A stretch of 64,000 nucleotides of DNA from Lacihabitans sp. CS3-21 (GCF_024343675.1 NZ_RJUD01000114.1:1-64000), one strand, 5' to 3'. Shown: positions 31,488 through 40,800, counted from the stretch's first letter. Translations and numbers: made by a program. The notes: generated from the letters alone by a model not told the origin.

Positions 31488-33566
31488 TTATTTCAGCAAA
31501 CCTATCAAATCACAAAGAATCTTTTCCGTTTCTGTCAGATACAGATCTTCTTCTTTGTCACTTTTGCCACTTGACTTAGTGGTTTTCTTTACAGCCTTTC
31601 TGTTGCTTTCGTTTTCTTCTTTTTCCTTTTTGCGAAGTTCATAATTCAACGAATACTCCTTTTTATCTTTCTGCGATTTATATTCTTCCAAGTCTACTAC
31701 AAGCTCTTTCAAGGCTTCGTCGCTTTTTAATCGCGACTGGAACTTCGCGTCCAATTTACTAATTATCTTTTCGTTGATATTATTAGTTTTCAAGAAACCA
31801 GCATTTTCTACTTCGTCATAAGGAAGTGCAGTTGGCTGTGAACTCTCACCCATTTCGTCAGCATTAAACGGAGATGGCAAAGTCAAGTCTGGTTCCACAC
31901 CTTTCAATTGCGTGCTGTTACCAGTGACACGGTAGAATTTTTCAGTGGTAAGTTTCAATTGACCAAAACGCTCTTTAGCTTCAAAACCAACACCCGTAGA
32001 AACTCCATTATTGTCTTTACCTCTTGAAGCTTGACGTGGTGAATTTAAAAACTGATCAAGATCAACCAACTGCTGTACTGTTCCTTTTCCATATGATCTT
32101 TCACCTACTATCACACCTCTTTTATAATCTTGAATGGCTCCAGCAAAAATCTCAGATGCAGAGGCACTGAATCTATTTTGAAGAATCATTAAAGGACCTG
32201 CATAAACAGTTTCTTTGTCAGTATCTGATTCTACGTCAACTTTACCACGACCCGTTCTTCGTTGAACCACTGGACCATCAGGAATAAACAAACCCGAAAG
32301 GTTGATGGCTTCTGTTAGCGAACCGCCGCCATTGTTTCTTAAGTCTATCAAAACGCCGTCTACGCCTTTCTCTTCAAAATCCAAAAGGAATTTTTTAACG
32401 TCCTTAGTTGTACTTTGAAAATCTCCACCTTTACGAGCGTCTTCAAAATCACGGTAGAACATAGGTATGTCAATTACTCCTATTTTATATTCTTTTTTAT
32501 CGTGTTTAATATCAATTATTTCGCCTTGAGCAACTGCCTCTTCCAGTTTAATTTTCTCTCTAACAATTCTCAAAAGTTTAGGTTCTGTTCCTGTAGGAGC
32601 ATCCGAAGGCAAAAGTTTAAGTCTAACAACTGTTCCTTTTTTACCTCTAATCAACTTCACTGCATCGTCGGTCAACCAACCTATGATATCCTGAAATTCA
32701 CCTTCGTCGCCTTGTGCAACACCTACGATGTAATCATTTTTGCTTCCTTGTCCGCTTTTAAACAATGGGCCACCAGGAACTACATCCACAATCATCACAT
32801 AGTCACCTTCGTTTCTTAGCGTTGCTCCGATTCCTTCCAAAGATTGACTCATTTCTATATTAAACTGAGCCGCACTGCTTGGAATCATATATGAAGTATG
32901 CGGATCAATGATTTCTGTGAAAGAATTCATAAATGTCTGAAAAATATCCTCTGCTCTCCATTTAACTACTCTAGACTCGTACATGTCGTAACGTTTACTC
33001 AAAGTAGCCACTATAGCACTGTCAGAACTTCCACTTAGTTTCAGGCCTAGAGCTTGGCTCAATATAATTTTGTCCCATACTTTATCCAATTCTTTCTCGT
33101 CTTTCGCCCATGGGGAAGTGGTACGATTTACCTCATAGGTATCGTTGGTCGTGAAATCCATTGGTTTTTTCAAAAATGCTTTGATGTAGGCATGTCTGTT
33201 TTTGTATTTCAATCTGTAGGCATTGAAAACTTCAAAAGGGGCGTCCAATTCTCCAGAAAGCATAGCTTCGTCAATGGTAAATCTATACTTTTCGAAAGAT
33301 TCTATTTCAGATTTTGTAAAATAAGCCTTAGATCCATCAACGTTGTCTATAAAGCTTGACCATATTTTGGATGAAAGCGAATCATCCAAAACGAACTTTC
33401 TGTAGTGATAATTATTCAAGAATTGCGTGACAAATGCTTGAACTTTAGAATGCGAAGCCGAAGGCTGCAGCGGGTCATAACTGTACTTAGGCGTTTCTGT
33501 CTGAGAAAAGGCCAAGAAACTCGAAAGTCCCAAAAAAGTAATCAATAAGCTTTTTTTCATTTCCAT
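31488..33566 (-). CDS. prc: Carboxy-terminal processing protease (S41 family, Prc/Tsp-like)
   Basis: A 692-aa periplasmic S41 protease with a signal peptide (about 1-21). An N-terminal helical domain (about 35-230) is followed by a PDZ domain (about 245-330, containing MSQSLEGIGATL) and the protease core with DLRNNGGGSL, catalytic Ser in NRFSASASEIFAG near residue 467 and Lys in GERSYGKGTVQ. The C-terminal lysine/glutamate-rich tail is of the DUF3340 type. Tsp enzymes cleave substrates from exposed C-termini. It lies 30 bp after the FKBP gene and may be co-transcribed with it. Confidence 0.95.
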   Translation of the reverse strand: MEMKKSLLITFLGLSSFLAFSQTETPKYSYDPLQPSASHSKVQAFVTQFLNNYHYRKFVLDDSLSSKIWSSFIDNVDGSKAYFTKSEIESFEKYRFTIDEAMLSGELDAPFEVFNAYRLKYKNRHAYIKAFLKKPMDFTTNDTYEVNRTTSPWAKDEKELDKVWDKIILSQALGLKLSGSSDSAIVATLSKRYDMYESRVVKWRAEDIFQTFMNSFTEIIDPHTSYMIPSSAAQFNIEMSQSLEGIGATLRNEGDYVMIVDVVPGGPLFKSGQGSKNDYIVGVAQGDEGEFQDIIGWLTDDAVKLIRGKKGTVVRLKLLPSDAPTGTEPKLLRIVREKIKLEEAVAQGEIIDIKHDKKEYKIGVIDIPMFYRDFEDARKGGDFQSTTKDVKKFLLDFEEKGVDGVLIDLRNNGGGSLTEAINLSGLFIPDGPVVQRRTGRGKVDVESDTDKETVYAGPLMILQNRFSASASEIFAGAIQDYKRGVIVGERSYGKGTVQQLVDLDQFLNSPRQASRGKDNNGVSTGVGFEAKERFGQLKLTTEKFYRVTGNSTQLKGVEPDLTLPSPFNADEMGESSQPTALPYDEVENAGFLKTNNINEKIISKLDAKFQSRLKSDEALKELVVDLEEYKSQKDKKEYSLNYELRKKEKEENESNRKAVKKTTKSSGKSDKEEDLYLTETEKILCDLIGLLK

Positions 33567-33596
33567 AACTTGTGTTTGTTTCTTATTTAATAGAAA

Positions 33597-34268
33597 CTAT
33601 TTAACGATTTCAATCAATTCTACATCAAAAATTAATGCCTGATTTGGACCAATAGATGGTGGACCTTGTGGGCCGTATGCCAAATCAGAAGGTATATAAA
33701 GTGTCCATTTAGAACCAGTCGGCATCATCTGCAACGCCTCAACCCACCCTTTTATTACTTGAGTTACACCAAATGTTGCTGGTTCACCCCTATTCACTGA
33801 ACTATCAAAAACTGTACCGTCTATAAGTGTGCCATGATAATGAACTTTTACTTTGTCAGTTTCTAGAGCCTTTGCTCCTGTTCCAGCAGTTATCACTTTA
33901 TATTGTAAGCCTGACGCAGTGGTTTGAATACCCGGCTTGGTTTTATTTTGGGCCAAAAATGCATCGCTTTTTACTTTGTTTTCATTTCCAGCTTTCATGG
34001 CTTGGTTCTGGAAATAATTTTGAATAAAAGCTCCAGAGGCCTCAGAAGTCATTACGCTTTTACTATTTGCAATCGCATCTTTAATAGCCTTGGCCAAAAT
34101 ATCTGGATTAACATTTAATTTTTGATTTCTTAAATTGTCTCCAACATTAACTCCAATTGCATAACTAAGAGAATCTAAAGATGTTTTAAGTACTTGTGCA
34201 TGGCTTTTAAAAACTGTTAAAATATTGAAAACTAATAAAGTAAGTGCTATTTTTGAACTGATTCTCAT
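33597..34268 (-). CDS. FKBP-type peptidyl-prolyl isomerase (Mip-like)
   Basis: A 223-aa exported isomerase. Signal peptide about 1-24. An N-terminal helical dimerisation domain (SLSYAIGVNVGDNLRNQ...) precedes the FKBP domain with DKVKVHYHGTLIDGTVFDSS, VIKGWVEALQMMPTGSKW and IPSDLAYGPQG. It folds periplasmic or outer-membrane proteins. It heads a likely operon with the S41 protease, a sensible chaperone/protease pair. Confidence 0.93.
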   Translation of the reverse strand: MRISSKIALTLLVFNILTVFKSHAQVLKTSLDSLSYAIGVNVGDNLRNQKLNVNPDILAKAIKDAIANSKSVMTSEASGAFIQNYFQNQAMKAGNENKVKSDAFLAQNKTKPGIQTTASGLQYKVITAGTGAKALETDKVKVHYHGTLIDGTVFDSSVNRGEPATFGVTQVIKGWVEALQMMPTGSKWTLYIPSDLAYGPQGPPSIGPNQALIFDVELIEIVK

Positions 34269-34432
34269 AAATGAATTGATTATTATTTAAATTATTATTG
34301 TGAAATACGTTAGAAAGACAAAAAAACATAATAATTTTAACATTTTTAACATTACCATTAACAAATTTTTGGTTAAAAGATTTGTGGTATAGTTTTTGAA
34401 ATTTCCTAATAACAAATTAATATCCTAGTAAA

Positions 34433-35359
34433 ATGTCATTTTCAAAAAATATTCTTAGCTCAATTACATCATTTATTGCCTCTATATTCCGTGGTATCGC
34501 AAATCTTGTAAATGCGTTTTTGAACAAATTCAAAAAACCGTATCATTCTTCTTCAATGAGTTTCAGAGGTTTGTTGCATTCTATGGCTATTGCAGTTGGC
34601 GTTTTTGTAGTACTTTTCGTGTTTCAGCCATTTGGAATAAAAGAAATCGAGGAGTCTGAAAAAATGATGATTTTGATAATTTGTGGCGTTATAGCCTTAG
34701 CTTCGATGTTGGTCTGCCAATTTGCATTTCCGTTTGTTGCAAAATCATTTTACGACGAACACCATTGGAATGGTTCTAAGCAGCTTATTCAATCTCTTTT
34801 AATGTCTATCATGATTAGCTTAGGATTATCCTATTTTTTAGCCTCAAAAAATATTGGTAACATAAGTTTCCCAGTTGATGGATTGGTATTTTTTGCATTT
34901 ACCATCATCCCTTTAGTACTTTTTATTTTTGTGCAAGAAACGATGCACGACTCGAAATATAAAAGGAAAGCCGAAAATCTCAACTCAGACCTCAAAAACA
35001 AAAGTGTGGTGAATTCGGACAACCCTTTGAAAATATTGGTATTCAAAGGAAATAACGAGAAACTAAGCCTTATCCCAAACCAACTGATTTATGCAAAAAT
35101 TGATGGAAATACATCGGAGTTTTTCTATCAAAATCCTTTTGGTATAGACAAATCGGTAATCACGATAGATAGCAAAGAAGTTCTGAATGAACTCATTGGA
35201 CACCCACAATTTGTAAAATTTTCTGAAAATATTATGCTGAACACCAATGCTATCCAAAAAATAAGTGGCTCGGCACGGGGCTATGATATAGCCATAGCAA
35301 GGGTAAACGAAATGGTTAAAGTTTCGGGAAAATTCAAGAAAAATATAGAAAAGCTGTAA
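34433..35359 (+). CDS. Membrane-anchored LytTR transcription regulator
   Basis: A 308-aa protein with about four transmembrane helices between residues 45 and 170 and a LytTR DNA-binding domain in the last 100 residues (LKILVFKGNNEKLSLIPNQLIYAKIDGNT ... VKFSENIMLNTNAIQKI). There is no receiver domain, so it would not take part in a phosphorelay; it may sense the membrane or be controlled by degradation. Targets are unknown. It is monocistronic and has its own terminator. Confidence 0.9.
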   Translation: MSFSKNILSSITSFIASIFRGIANLVNAFLNKFKKPYHSSSMSFRGLLHSMAIAVGVFVVLFVFQPFGIKEIEESEKMMILIICGVIALASMLVCQFAFPFVAKSFYDEHHWNGSKQLIQSLLMSIMISLGLSYFLASKNIGNISFPVDGLVFFAFTIIPLVLFIFVQETMHDSKYKRKAENLNSDLKNKSVVNSDNPLKILVFKGNNEKLSLIPNQLIYAKIDGNTSEFFYQNPFGIDKSVITIDSKEVLNELIGHPQFVKFSENIMLNTNAIQKISGSARGYDIAIARVNEMVKVSGKFKKNIEKL

Positions 35360-35385
35360 CAAAAAACAATATTGATTTCTTTGAT

Positions 35386-35417
35386 AAGAGAGGAGAGTTA
35401 TCTTCTCTCTTTTTTTT
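35386..35417 (+). terminator. Terminator of the LytTR gene
   Basis: Stem AAGAGAG-GAGA with TCTT-CTCTCTT and a GTTA loop (35386-35411), then a T-run. It overlaps the 3' end of the convergent AraC-type gene. Confidence 0.85.
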
Positions 35418-36327
35418 CGAATACCTTATTTTGGAATTCGCTGGGAGAAATATTCTTGAAATGTTTAAATGTCCTACTAAAATATGAAAGAGAATTAAAG
35501 CCACAAAGAAAAGCCACATTGGAAACGCTCTGTCCTTCGGTAAGTTGAATACACGCCTGGTTTATACGATACTCGTTTAGAAAATCTGTAAATGATACAC
35601 CTAAATTCTTTTTAAAATAATTGCAAAAAGCAGGTAAAGTCAAATTGCTTAGTTCAGCAACCTCCAGTGTATTAATATCATTCGAATAGTTTTTTTCCAC
35701 AAATTGAAATATCTTCAAGACTCTATTCTGATCTTTTGTAAAATCACTCGTTTGATATTGCGTACTGTTTAGAATTTGATATTCCGATTCAATTGCGAGC
35801 TTCTTTAAAATATTAAGCAAGCATATATATCTTTCAAAAGGCTCCAGTGATTTTATTTTTCTAAAATCGCCTTCTAATCTTTTTTTTATTGAATTTGAAA
35901 ATGAAACGCCATATTGGGCTTTTTTAAGTAACTGATTTACTATTTCAAACTCTGCAATTTCTGGAACAAGTTCTCGCTTAAATTGAATAACCAGTTCCTC
36001 ATGTTTACCGAGAGCCCCATATCCAAAACCAGAATGAGGTAGATTTGACCCAATCAAAACCAGATCACCGTTTTCATAATAACTGACATGATTACCCACG
36101 TGTCGCCTACCAATTCCATCAAAGACAAAAACCAACTCGAATTCAGGATGATAATGGTAATTCCACAAAAAAACTTCAGGCATCACATGGTGATACAAAA
36201 TCTTAATAGATGACGCAGGATCTGGCGATATTCTTTCTAAAGGAATCAAATTGCAAAATATTAATACAGTGCAAATATTAGATAAAATATTGATAAAATA
36301 TAGATTTATTTTGCCATTATTTTGCAT
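35398..36327 (-). CDS. AraC-family regulator with cupin domain
   Basis: Transcription factor with an N-terminal cupin sensor (WNYHYHPEFELVFVFDGIGRRHVG) and a C-terminal pair of helix-turn-helix motifs (LEVAELSNLTLPAFCNYFKKN and VSNVAFLCGFNSLSYFSRTFK). The ATG at 36327 gives 309 aa, but the first 26 residues look unlike the family; the in-frame TTG at 36249 would give 283 aa and leave a direct repeat at 36306-36325 outside the coding region. It is divergent from the permease/trehalase genes, which it probably controls in response to trehalose or a related sugar. Confidence 0.9.
   Translation of the reverse strand: MQNNGKINLYFINILSNICTVLIFCNLIPLERISPDPASSIKILYHHVMPEVFLWNYHYHPEFELVFVFDGIGRRHVGNHVSYYENGDLVLIGSNLPHSGFGYGALGKHEELVIQFKRELVPEIAEFEIVNQLLKKAQYGVSFSNSIKKRLEGDFRKIKSLEPFERYICLLNILKKLAIESEYQILNSTQYQTSDFTKDQNRVLKIFQFVEKNYSNDINTLEVAELSNLTLPAFCNYFKKNLGVSFTDFLNEYRINQACIQLTEGQSVSNVAFLCGFNSLSYFSRTFKHFKNISPSEFQNKVFEKKERR
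36306..36325. promoter_or_regulatory. Candidate AraC operator, 9-bp direct repeat
   Basis: TTATTTTGC occurs at 36306-36314 and 36317-36325, 11 bp apart, about one helical turn. A related TATTTTGC lies inverted near 36253-36260. Paired direct repeats at this spacing suit AraC-type proteins, and the place is the divergent promoter region. Confidence 0.4.
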
Positions 36328-36420
36328 TAAATAAATATACTTTCAAAGAATTAACCTATGATAAATATTAGAGCGAATCATTTTGGTTCGCTTTATTTTT
36401 TTCTAAACAGCTCCAAAACC

Positions 36421-37659
36421 ATGAATAATTGGAAACTCAAGGCTTCTCTTTTTCTTAACTACTTTGTTTTTGCAATTTTACTCAACAGTGTAGGAATTGT
36501 CATTTCGAAATCCATCAATGTATATAAAATCACAGAAAGCAACGCATCTGTTTTAGAAGCTTTTAAAGACTTGCCTATTGCCTTGGTTTCTTTGTTGATT
36601 GCTTCTTTTTTACCAAAACTTGGCTACAAAAAAGCCATGTTAATTGGTCTTCTGATAGTTTTCTTTGGCTGCATAGGCATGTACTTGGGTAATTCGTTTC
36701 TAAGTGCCAAGTTATTGTTTTTGAGCATTGGGGTTAGTTTTGCACTCATCAAACTTTCAGTTTATAGCCTAATTGGAGAAATAACTAATTCACAAAAAGA
36801 ACACACCGCATTTATGAGTTCAATTGAAGGTTTTTTTATGATAGGTATTGCTACTGCATATTTCTTATTCCCCTACTTTTACAGTGAAACAGACATAAAC
36901 CAATGGTTAAACGTCTATTTGGTGCTGTGTGGCTTGATATTCGTTTCATTTGTTTTTTTATTATTTTCAGAAATCCCCAAAGAAATTTCAAGTGATGAAA
37001 CTTCAATAATGGAAGACCTCCAAGCATCTTTCAAATTGATAATTCTTCCGTTGGTATTGGTTTTTGTCGCATCTGCATTCTTTTTTGTAATGATAGAACA
37101 AGGAATTATGACTTGGCTTCCTCGCTTCAATCAAAAAATATTTGCCTTCTCAGAAAAATTAAGTGTTCAAATGGCTTCCATTTTAGCAGTTTCATTGGCT
37201 TTAGGAAGATTTTTAGCGGGAATGGTTGCAAAAAAAATCTCTTGGGTAGTAATTGTAATTGTTTGCTCAATGGTGTCTATCCTGATTTTATTTTTTGTTC
37301 TTCCTCAACTAAAAACTAGCGGCGAAGAAGTAAAAATGATTAGTTCAATTACAGAGGTACCCTTTCTGGGTTTTGTTTTACCCCTAATCGGTCTGTTTAT
37401 AGCTCCCATATATCCATTATTAAATTCGGCTGTTTTGAGCAGTTTACCCAAAAAACTCCATTCTTCCATGTCTGGGTTGATTATCATATTTTCAGCATTA
37501 GGTGGCACGCTTGGGTCAAGAATTGTCGGAACGCTCTTTGAAGTTATGGGTGGTGTGAATGCCTTCTATTTTTTATTTATTCCGATTATCCTTTTGATTG
37601 TTTTTGTGCTTAGAATACAAGCCATTATAAAAAAACAGGCCGAAAATCACCCCTTTTAA
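36421..37659 (+). CDS. MFS sugar permease (FucP-like), trehalose locus
   Basis: Twelve-helix major facilitator permease, about 412 aa from the ATG at 36421. That start is preferred to 36358 because it places a short cytoplasmic tail (MNNWKLKAS) before the first helix, as in FucP-like sugar/proton symporters. Its stop overlaps the trehalase start by 1 bp (TAATG), so the two are coupled. The likely substrate is trehalose or another glucose disaccharide, by context only; typical relatives carry hexoses such as fucose or glucose. Confidence 0.88.
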   Translation: MNNWKLKASLFLNYFVFAILLNSVGIVISKSINVYKITESNASVLEAFKDLPIALVSLLIASFLPKLGYKKAMLIGLLIVFFGCIGMYLGNSFLSAKLLFLSIGVSFALIKLSVYSLIGEITNSQKEHTAFMSSIEGFFMIGIATAYFLFPYFYSETDINQWLNVYLVLCGLIFVSFVFLLFSEIPKEISSDETSIMEDLQASFKLIILPLVLVFVASAFFFVMIEQGIMTWLPRFNQKIFAFSEKLSVQMASILAVSLALGRFLAGMVAKKISWVVIVIVCSMVSILILFFVLPQLKTSGEEVKMISSITEVPFLGFVLPLIGLFIAPIYPLLNSAVLSSLPKKLHSSMSGLIIIFSALGGTLGSRIVGTLFEVMGGVNAFYFLFIPIILLIVFVLRIQAIIKKQAENHPF

Positions 37660-39098
37660 TGAAAACAATAGTAGAAGAAAAGGCACTTTTTGAGGCTGTT
37701 CAGCTTTCAGGGATATTTGAGGATTCTAAATCGTTTCCTGATATGGTAGCTCTCAGAAAAATAGAAGATATAGCTGAAGATTTTAACAAAGAACAAAATA
37801 ATAAAAACTTTGACCTTACTGAATTTGTAAAAAGAAACTTTCGGAGTGTCATACCCAATAATAAAACATTTGTAACGCAACATTTTAATTATCCAGAACA
37901 ACACATCCATAATCTATGGAATCATTTAACAAAAAAAACTGAGCCAGAAGTTCTAAACTCTACTTATATATCGCTCCCAAACGACTTTGTAGTTCCTGGT
38001 GGCCGATTTCAGGAAACTTACTACTGGGACAGTTATTTTACGATGTTGGGGCTTATCATTTCAAAAAAAAATGATTTGGTCATTGGCATGATTAAAAACT
38101 TTGCCTTTTTAATAGATCAGTTCGGATTTATCCCTAATGGCAATAGAACCTACTTTTTGAGTAGAAGCCAACCTCCTTTTTTTAGCCTGATGCTGGATTT
38201 GTTGAACGATTTTAACACTTCTATCAAGCCAATTGATTTCTTAAGTCAATTAGAAAAAGAATACACTTTTTGGATGACAAACAGGTCTATTGTAATGCCT
38301 GAAGGTGAAATATTGAATCGATATGATGACACAGATCCTACGCCAAGGCCAGAATCTTACATTGAGGACATTGAGCTTGCCGAAAAATCTTATCAAAATC
38401 CCCATGAATTATTTAGAAACATCAGAGCAGCATGTGAGTCTGGCTGGGATTTTAGCAGTAGATGGCTGGAAAAAGGCCATGATTTGGCAAGTATAAATAC
38501 GACGAATATCATCCCGGTTGATTTAAATTGCCTTTTGTATTTTTTAGAAACACAACTCGCAAAGATGCATCCTACTGAAGGTAATTCTTATCTAGAAAAA
38601 GCTACAAATCGAAAAAGAGCAATCGAGAAATACTTTTGGAATGAGGAACAAAAGTTTTTTTGTGACTTTGATTTGGTTAAAAACTTGGTTCGTCAAAATC
38701 TCTCTCTGGCAGGAGTTTTTCCACTTTATTTTAATTTGGCAAATAGTGTACAAGCAGAATCCGTTGCAAAATTATTAGAAAGTAGCTTTTTGAAAACTGG
38801 GGGATTATTAACTACCACCTCTGAAAGTGGACAGCAATGGGATGCCCCAAATGGCTGGGCACCTCTTCAGTGGATAGCATTTGTGGGACTAAAAAACTAT
38901 GGGTTCAAAAAATTAGCAGATCAAATAAAAACCAATTGGATAAAACTCAACGAATCAACATTTTATAAAAGCGGAAAGTTTACTGAAAAATACAACGTTG
39001 CGAGTTCGGATGAAGAAACTGGAGGTGGAGAATATCCCAATCAAGACGGTTTTGGCTGGACCAATGGCGTTTATCTATCTTTTAAAAAAGAAACTTAA
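37659..39098 (+). CDS. treF: GH37 trehalase, cytoplasmic
   Basis: A 479-aa glycoside hydrolase family 37 enzyme hydrolysing trehalose to two glucose. Both family signatures are present: PGGRFQETYYWDSYF and QWDAPNGWAPLQW. The catalytic acid Asp is in ESGWDFSSRW and the catalytic base region is EKYNV. The Gly-rich end GGGEYPNQDGFGWTNGV is intact. There is no signal peptide, so it acts on imported sugar, consistent with coupling to the permease. Its stop overlaps the stop of the convergent kdsC by 4 bp. Confidence 0.96.
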   Translation: MKTIVEEKALFEAVQLSGIFEDSKSFPDMVALRKIEDIAEDFNKEQNNKNFDLTEFVKRNFRSVIPNNKTFVTQHFNYPEQHIHNLWNHLTKKTEPEVLNSTYISLPNDFVVPGGRFQETYYWDSYFTMLGLIISKKNDLVIGMIKNFAFLIDQFGFIPNGNRTYFLSRSQPPFFSLMLDLLNDFNTSIKPIDFLSQLEKEYTFWMTNRSIVMPEGEILNRYDDTDPTPRPESYIEDIELAEKSYQNPHELFRNIRAACESGWDFSSRWLEKGHDLASINTTNIIPVDLNCLLYFLETQLAKMHPTEGNSYLEKATNRKRAIEKYFWNEEQKFFCDFDLVKNLVRQNLSLAGVFPLYFNLANSVQAESVAKLLESSFLKTGGLLTTTSESGQQWDAPNGWAPLQWIAFVGLKNYGFKKLADQIKTNWIKLNESTFYKSGKFTEKYNVASSDEETGGGEYPNQDGFGWTNGVYLSFKKET

Positions 39099-39613
39099 AA
39101 AACCTTCATCCATTTTCCTTGAGCTTTCATCACCAGCTCTATAACATCTCTAACAGCTCCTTTTCCTCCACTAATTGGAGAAATATAATCACTCACCTCT
39201 AAGACTTCCTCTACGGCATCTGCAGGACAGCAAGCCAATACCTTCGTTGACTTCATCACCAAGTAATCAGGAATATCGTCTCCAATGAATAGGATTTCTT
39301 CTTCTGTTTTTCCTTTTGCTAACATGTACTGCTGAAAAGTTGGCAATTTTTGGTCAGTACCAACAGACAAGAAAATATCCTGCACACCCAAACCACTCAG
39401 TCGCGTAGCAATGCTTTTTTGCTTCCCGCCTGAAATTACAGCCATGGCATAGCCTGATTTTAAAGCAATCTGCACCGCATAACCATCTCTAACATTAAAT
39501 ACACGTTGAACATCGCTTTCTCCTACTAGCAGTGTAGCATCAGTAAAAACTCCATCCACATCAAATACGAAAGTTGTAATCTTACTTAGTTTTGATTTTA
39601 GCTTAATGTCCAT
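39095..39613 (-). CDS. kdsC: KDO 8-phosphate phosphatase (HAD family)
   Basis: A 172-aa HAD phosphatase without a cap domain, as in KdsC. Motif I is FVFDVDGVFTDATLLV, motif II lies in AVISGG, motif III/IV in FIGDDIPDYLVM, and the KdsC-type tail SGGKGAVRDVIELVM is present. It removes phosphate from KDO-8-P on the way to CMP-KDO and lipid A core. A terminator separates it from the upstream gene. Confidence 0.93.
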   Translation of the reverse strand: MDIKLKSKLSKITTFVFDVDGVFTDATLLVGESDVQRVFNVRDGYAVQIALKSGYAMAVISGGKQKSIATRLSGLGVQDIFLSVGTDQKLPTFQQYMLAKGKTEEEILFIGDDIPDYLVMKSTKVLACCPADAVEEVLEVSDYISPISGGKGAVRDVIELVMKAQGKWMKVF

Positions 39614-39642
39614 TTGAAAATTTAATTGGTTCGCAATTTAAA

Positions 39643-39670
39643 CAAAAACGAGGGCAAGCCCTCGTTTTTG
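39643..39670. terminator. Bidirectional terminator before kdsC
   Basis: A perfect 13-bp stem, CAAAAACGAGGGC with its complement, around an AA loop, with T-runs within the stem on each strand. It ends the transcript of the OmpA/HhH genes. Confidence 0.93.
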
Positions 39671-39693
39671 TTTCCAATAAAATTGGTTGATCA

Positions 39694-40230
39694 TTAAGAC
39701 TTACCTTTATTTAATTCGTCTTGCCACTTTTTCAATTCATCCCATTTGCCATCTCTAGCCAATGCCGACTGCTCGGGCCAAGTAGTTGGATCATGCATTT
39801 GAAAACGCGAACCTGCTGCATCTAGTATTTCTTTTATTCTAGCAGCCGGAGTAGCAGCTAAATCAGCGAATGTATATATACCTGCATTGTTGCAAAGTTC
39901 TTCGATTTTTGGACCAATGCCTTCTACAATCTTCAAATCGTCTTTTTTATTTGCGACAGGAGCACTAGCAGCAACAAATGCAGCAACAGGTGCTACAACA
40001 GCCGCCGTCGTTCCTAAATCAAGATTTGCTGATGCAGAAACTTTTGATTTTCTACAAGCTTCTAATTCTCCTTCCAAGAAGTTGATTCTGTCTTGAAGTT
40101 CACTTGCGTGAGATTTTAATCTGTCTCCCAATAATTTTGAAAGAAGCCACCACATTAGTAATAGCATTCCCAAAAGAAAAAGAAATAAATCCCAAGGGAA
40201 ACAGTTGAATAAACATTTAAGATTTTCCAT
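39694..40230 (-). CDS. Membrane-anchored helix-hairpin-helix protein
   Basis: A 178-aa protein of mixed design. A transmembrane helix (about 10-33, WDLFLFLLGMLLLMWW) is followed by a coiled coil (about 38-62), an Ala-rich linker (about 65-92) and a helix-hairpin-helix domain DDLKIVEGIGPKIEELCNNAGIYTFADLA with a Trp-rich tail (TTWPEQSALARDGKWDELKKW). The HhH part is like that of DUF4332 and of C-terminal extensions found in other Bacteroidota proteins. It lies 24 bp after the OmpA lipoprotein gene. A structural or nucleic-acid-binding role at the membrane is possible; function unknown. Confidence 0.85.
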   Translation of the reverse strand: MENLKCLFNCFPWDLFLFLLGMLLLMWWLLSKLLGDRLKSHASELQDRINFLEGELEACRKSKVSASANLDLGTTAAVVAPVAAFVAASAPVANKKDDLKIVEGIGPKIEELCNNAGIYTFADLAATPAARIKEILDAAGSRFQMHDPTTWPEQSALARDGKWDELKKWQDELNKGKS

Positions 40231-40254
40231 ATACGTAAGATTTTTGATATTGTA

Positions 40255-40800
40255 TTATTTAATAAGTCTAATTGAAACTCTTCTATTTTTTGCCTTGTTT
40301 TCCGGCGAATCATTTTCGGCAATTGGTTCAGATTCTCCTTTACCAATCAGCTGTAGATTGTCTGAATTGAAACCTTGTTTTGCGAGAATTCCTTTTACGA
40401 TGGCGGCTCTTCTCTCTGAGAGGCTGATATTTGAGACATCATCCCCATCACTGTCGGTATGACCAGTCAAACTTAGCTTTTCATTTGGATTTTTTTCCAA
40501 ATACTTTTTGGCGGTTTCTAACCAGGTATCTATTTCCTCTGTACGAATGATAGAGGATTTGCCTGATTGGAAATAAACATCGAGAGGTTCAAAGAGGACT
40601 TTTTCCTCAGGAGTAAGATTTGCTTGAGTCGTATCTTCAGCTTGGACGGCTACATTTACAGTATCTGCCAAAATTGGTGAAGCAGCTACAGCAGCTTTTG
40701 GTTGACAATCAGGGCAATAGTCCTTCCTGTTACAATTCCAAAACCAACTAAAAAGTAATGACCCTAACAAAATCAATAGCGGAATCAATAATCTATTCAT
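40255..40800 (-). CDS. OmpA-family lipoprotein or membrane protein
   Basis: A 181-aa protein with an N-terminal hydrophobic segment (about 3-21) that may be an anchor or a lipoprotein signal, and a C-terminal OmpA domain (about 80-181) with LSLTGHTDSDGDDVSNISLSERRAA and the closing NRRVSIRLI, the peptidoglycan-binding motif. It is co-directional with the HhH gene 24 bp downstream. Function: tether between envelope and peptidoglycan. Confidence 0.88.
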   Translation of the reverse strand: MNRLLIPLLILLGSLLFSWFWNCNRKDYCPDCQPKAAVAASPILADTVNVAVQAEDTTQANLTPEEKVLFEPLDVYFQSGKSSIIRTEEIDTWLETAKKYLEKNPNEKLSLTGHTDSDGDDVSNISLSERRAAIVKGILAKQGFNSDNLQLIGKGESEPIAENDSPENKAKNRRVSIRLIK

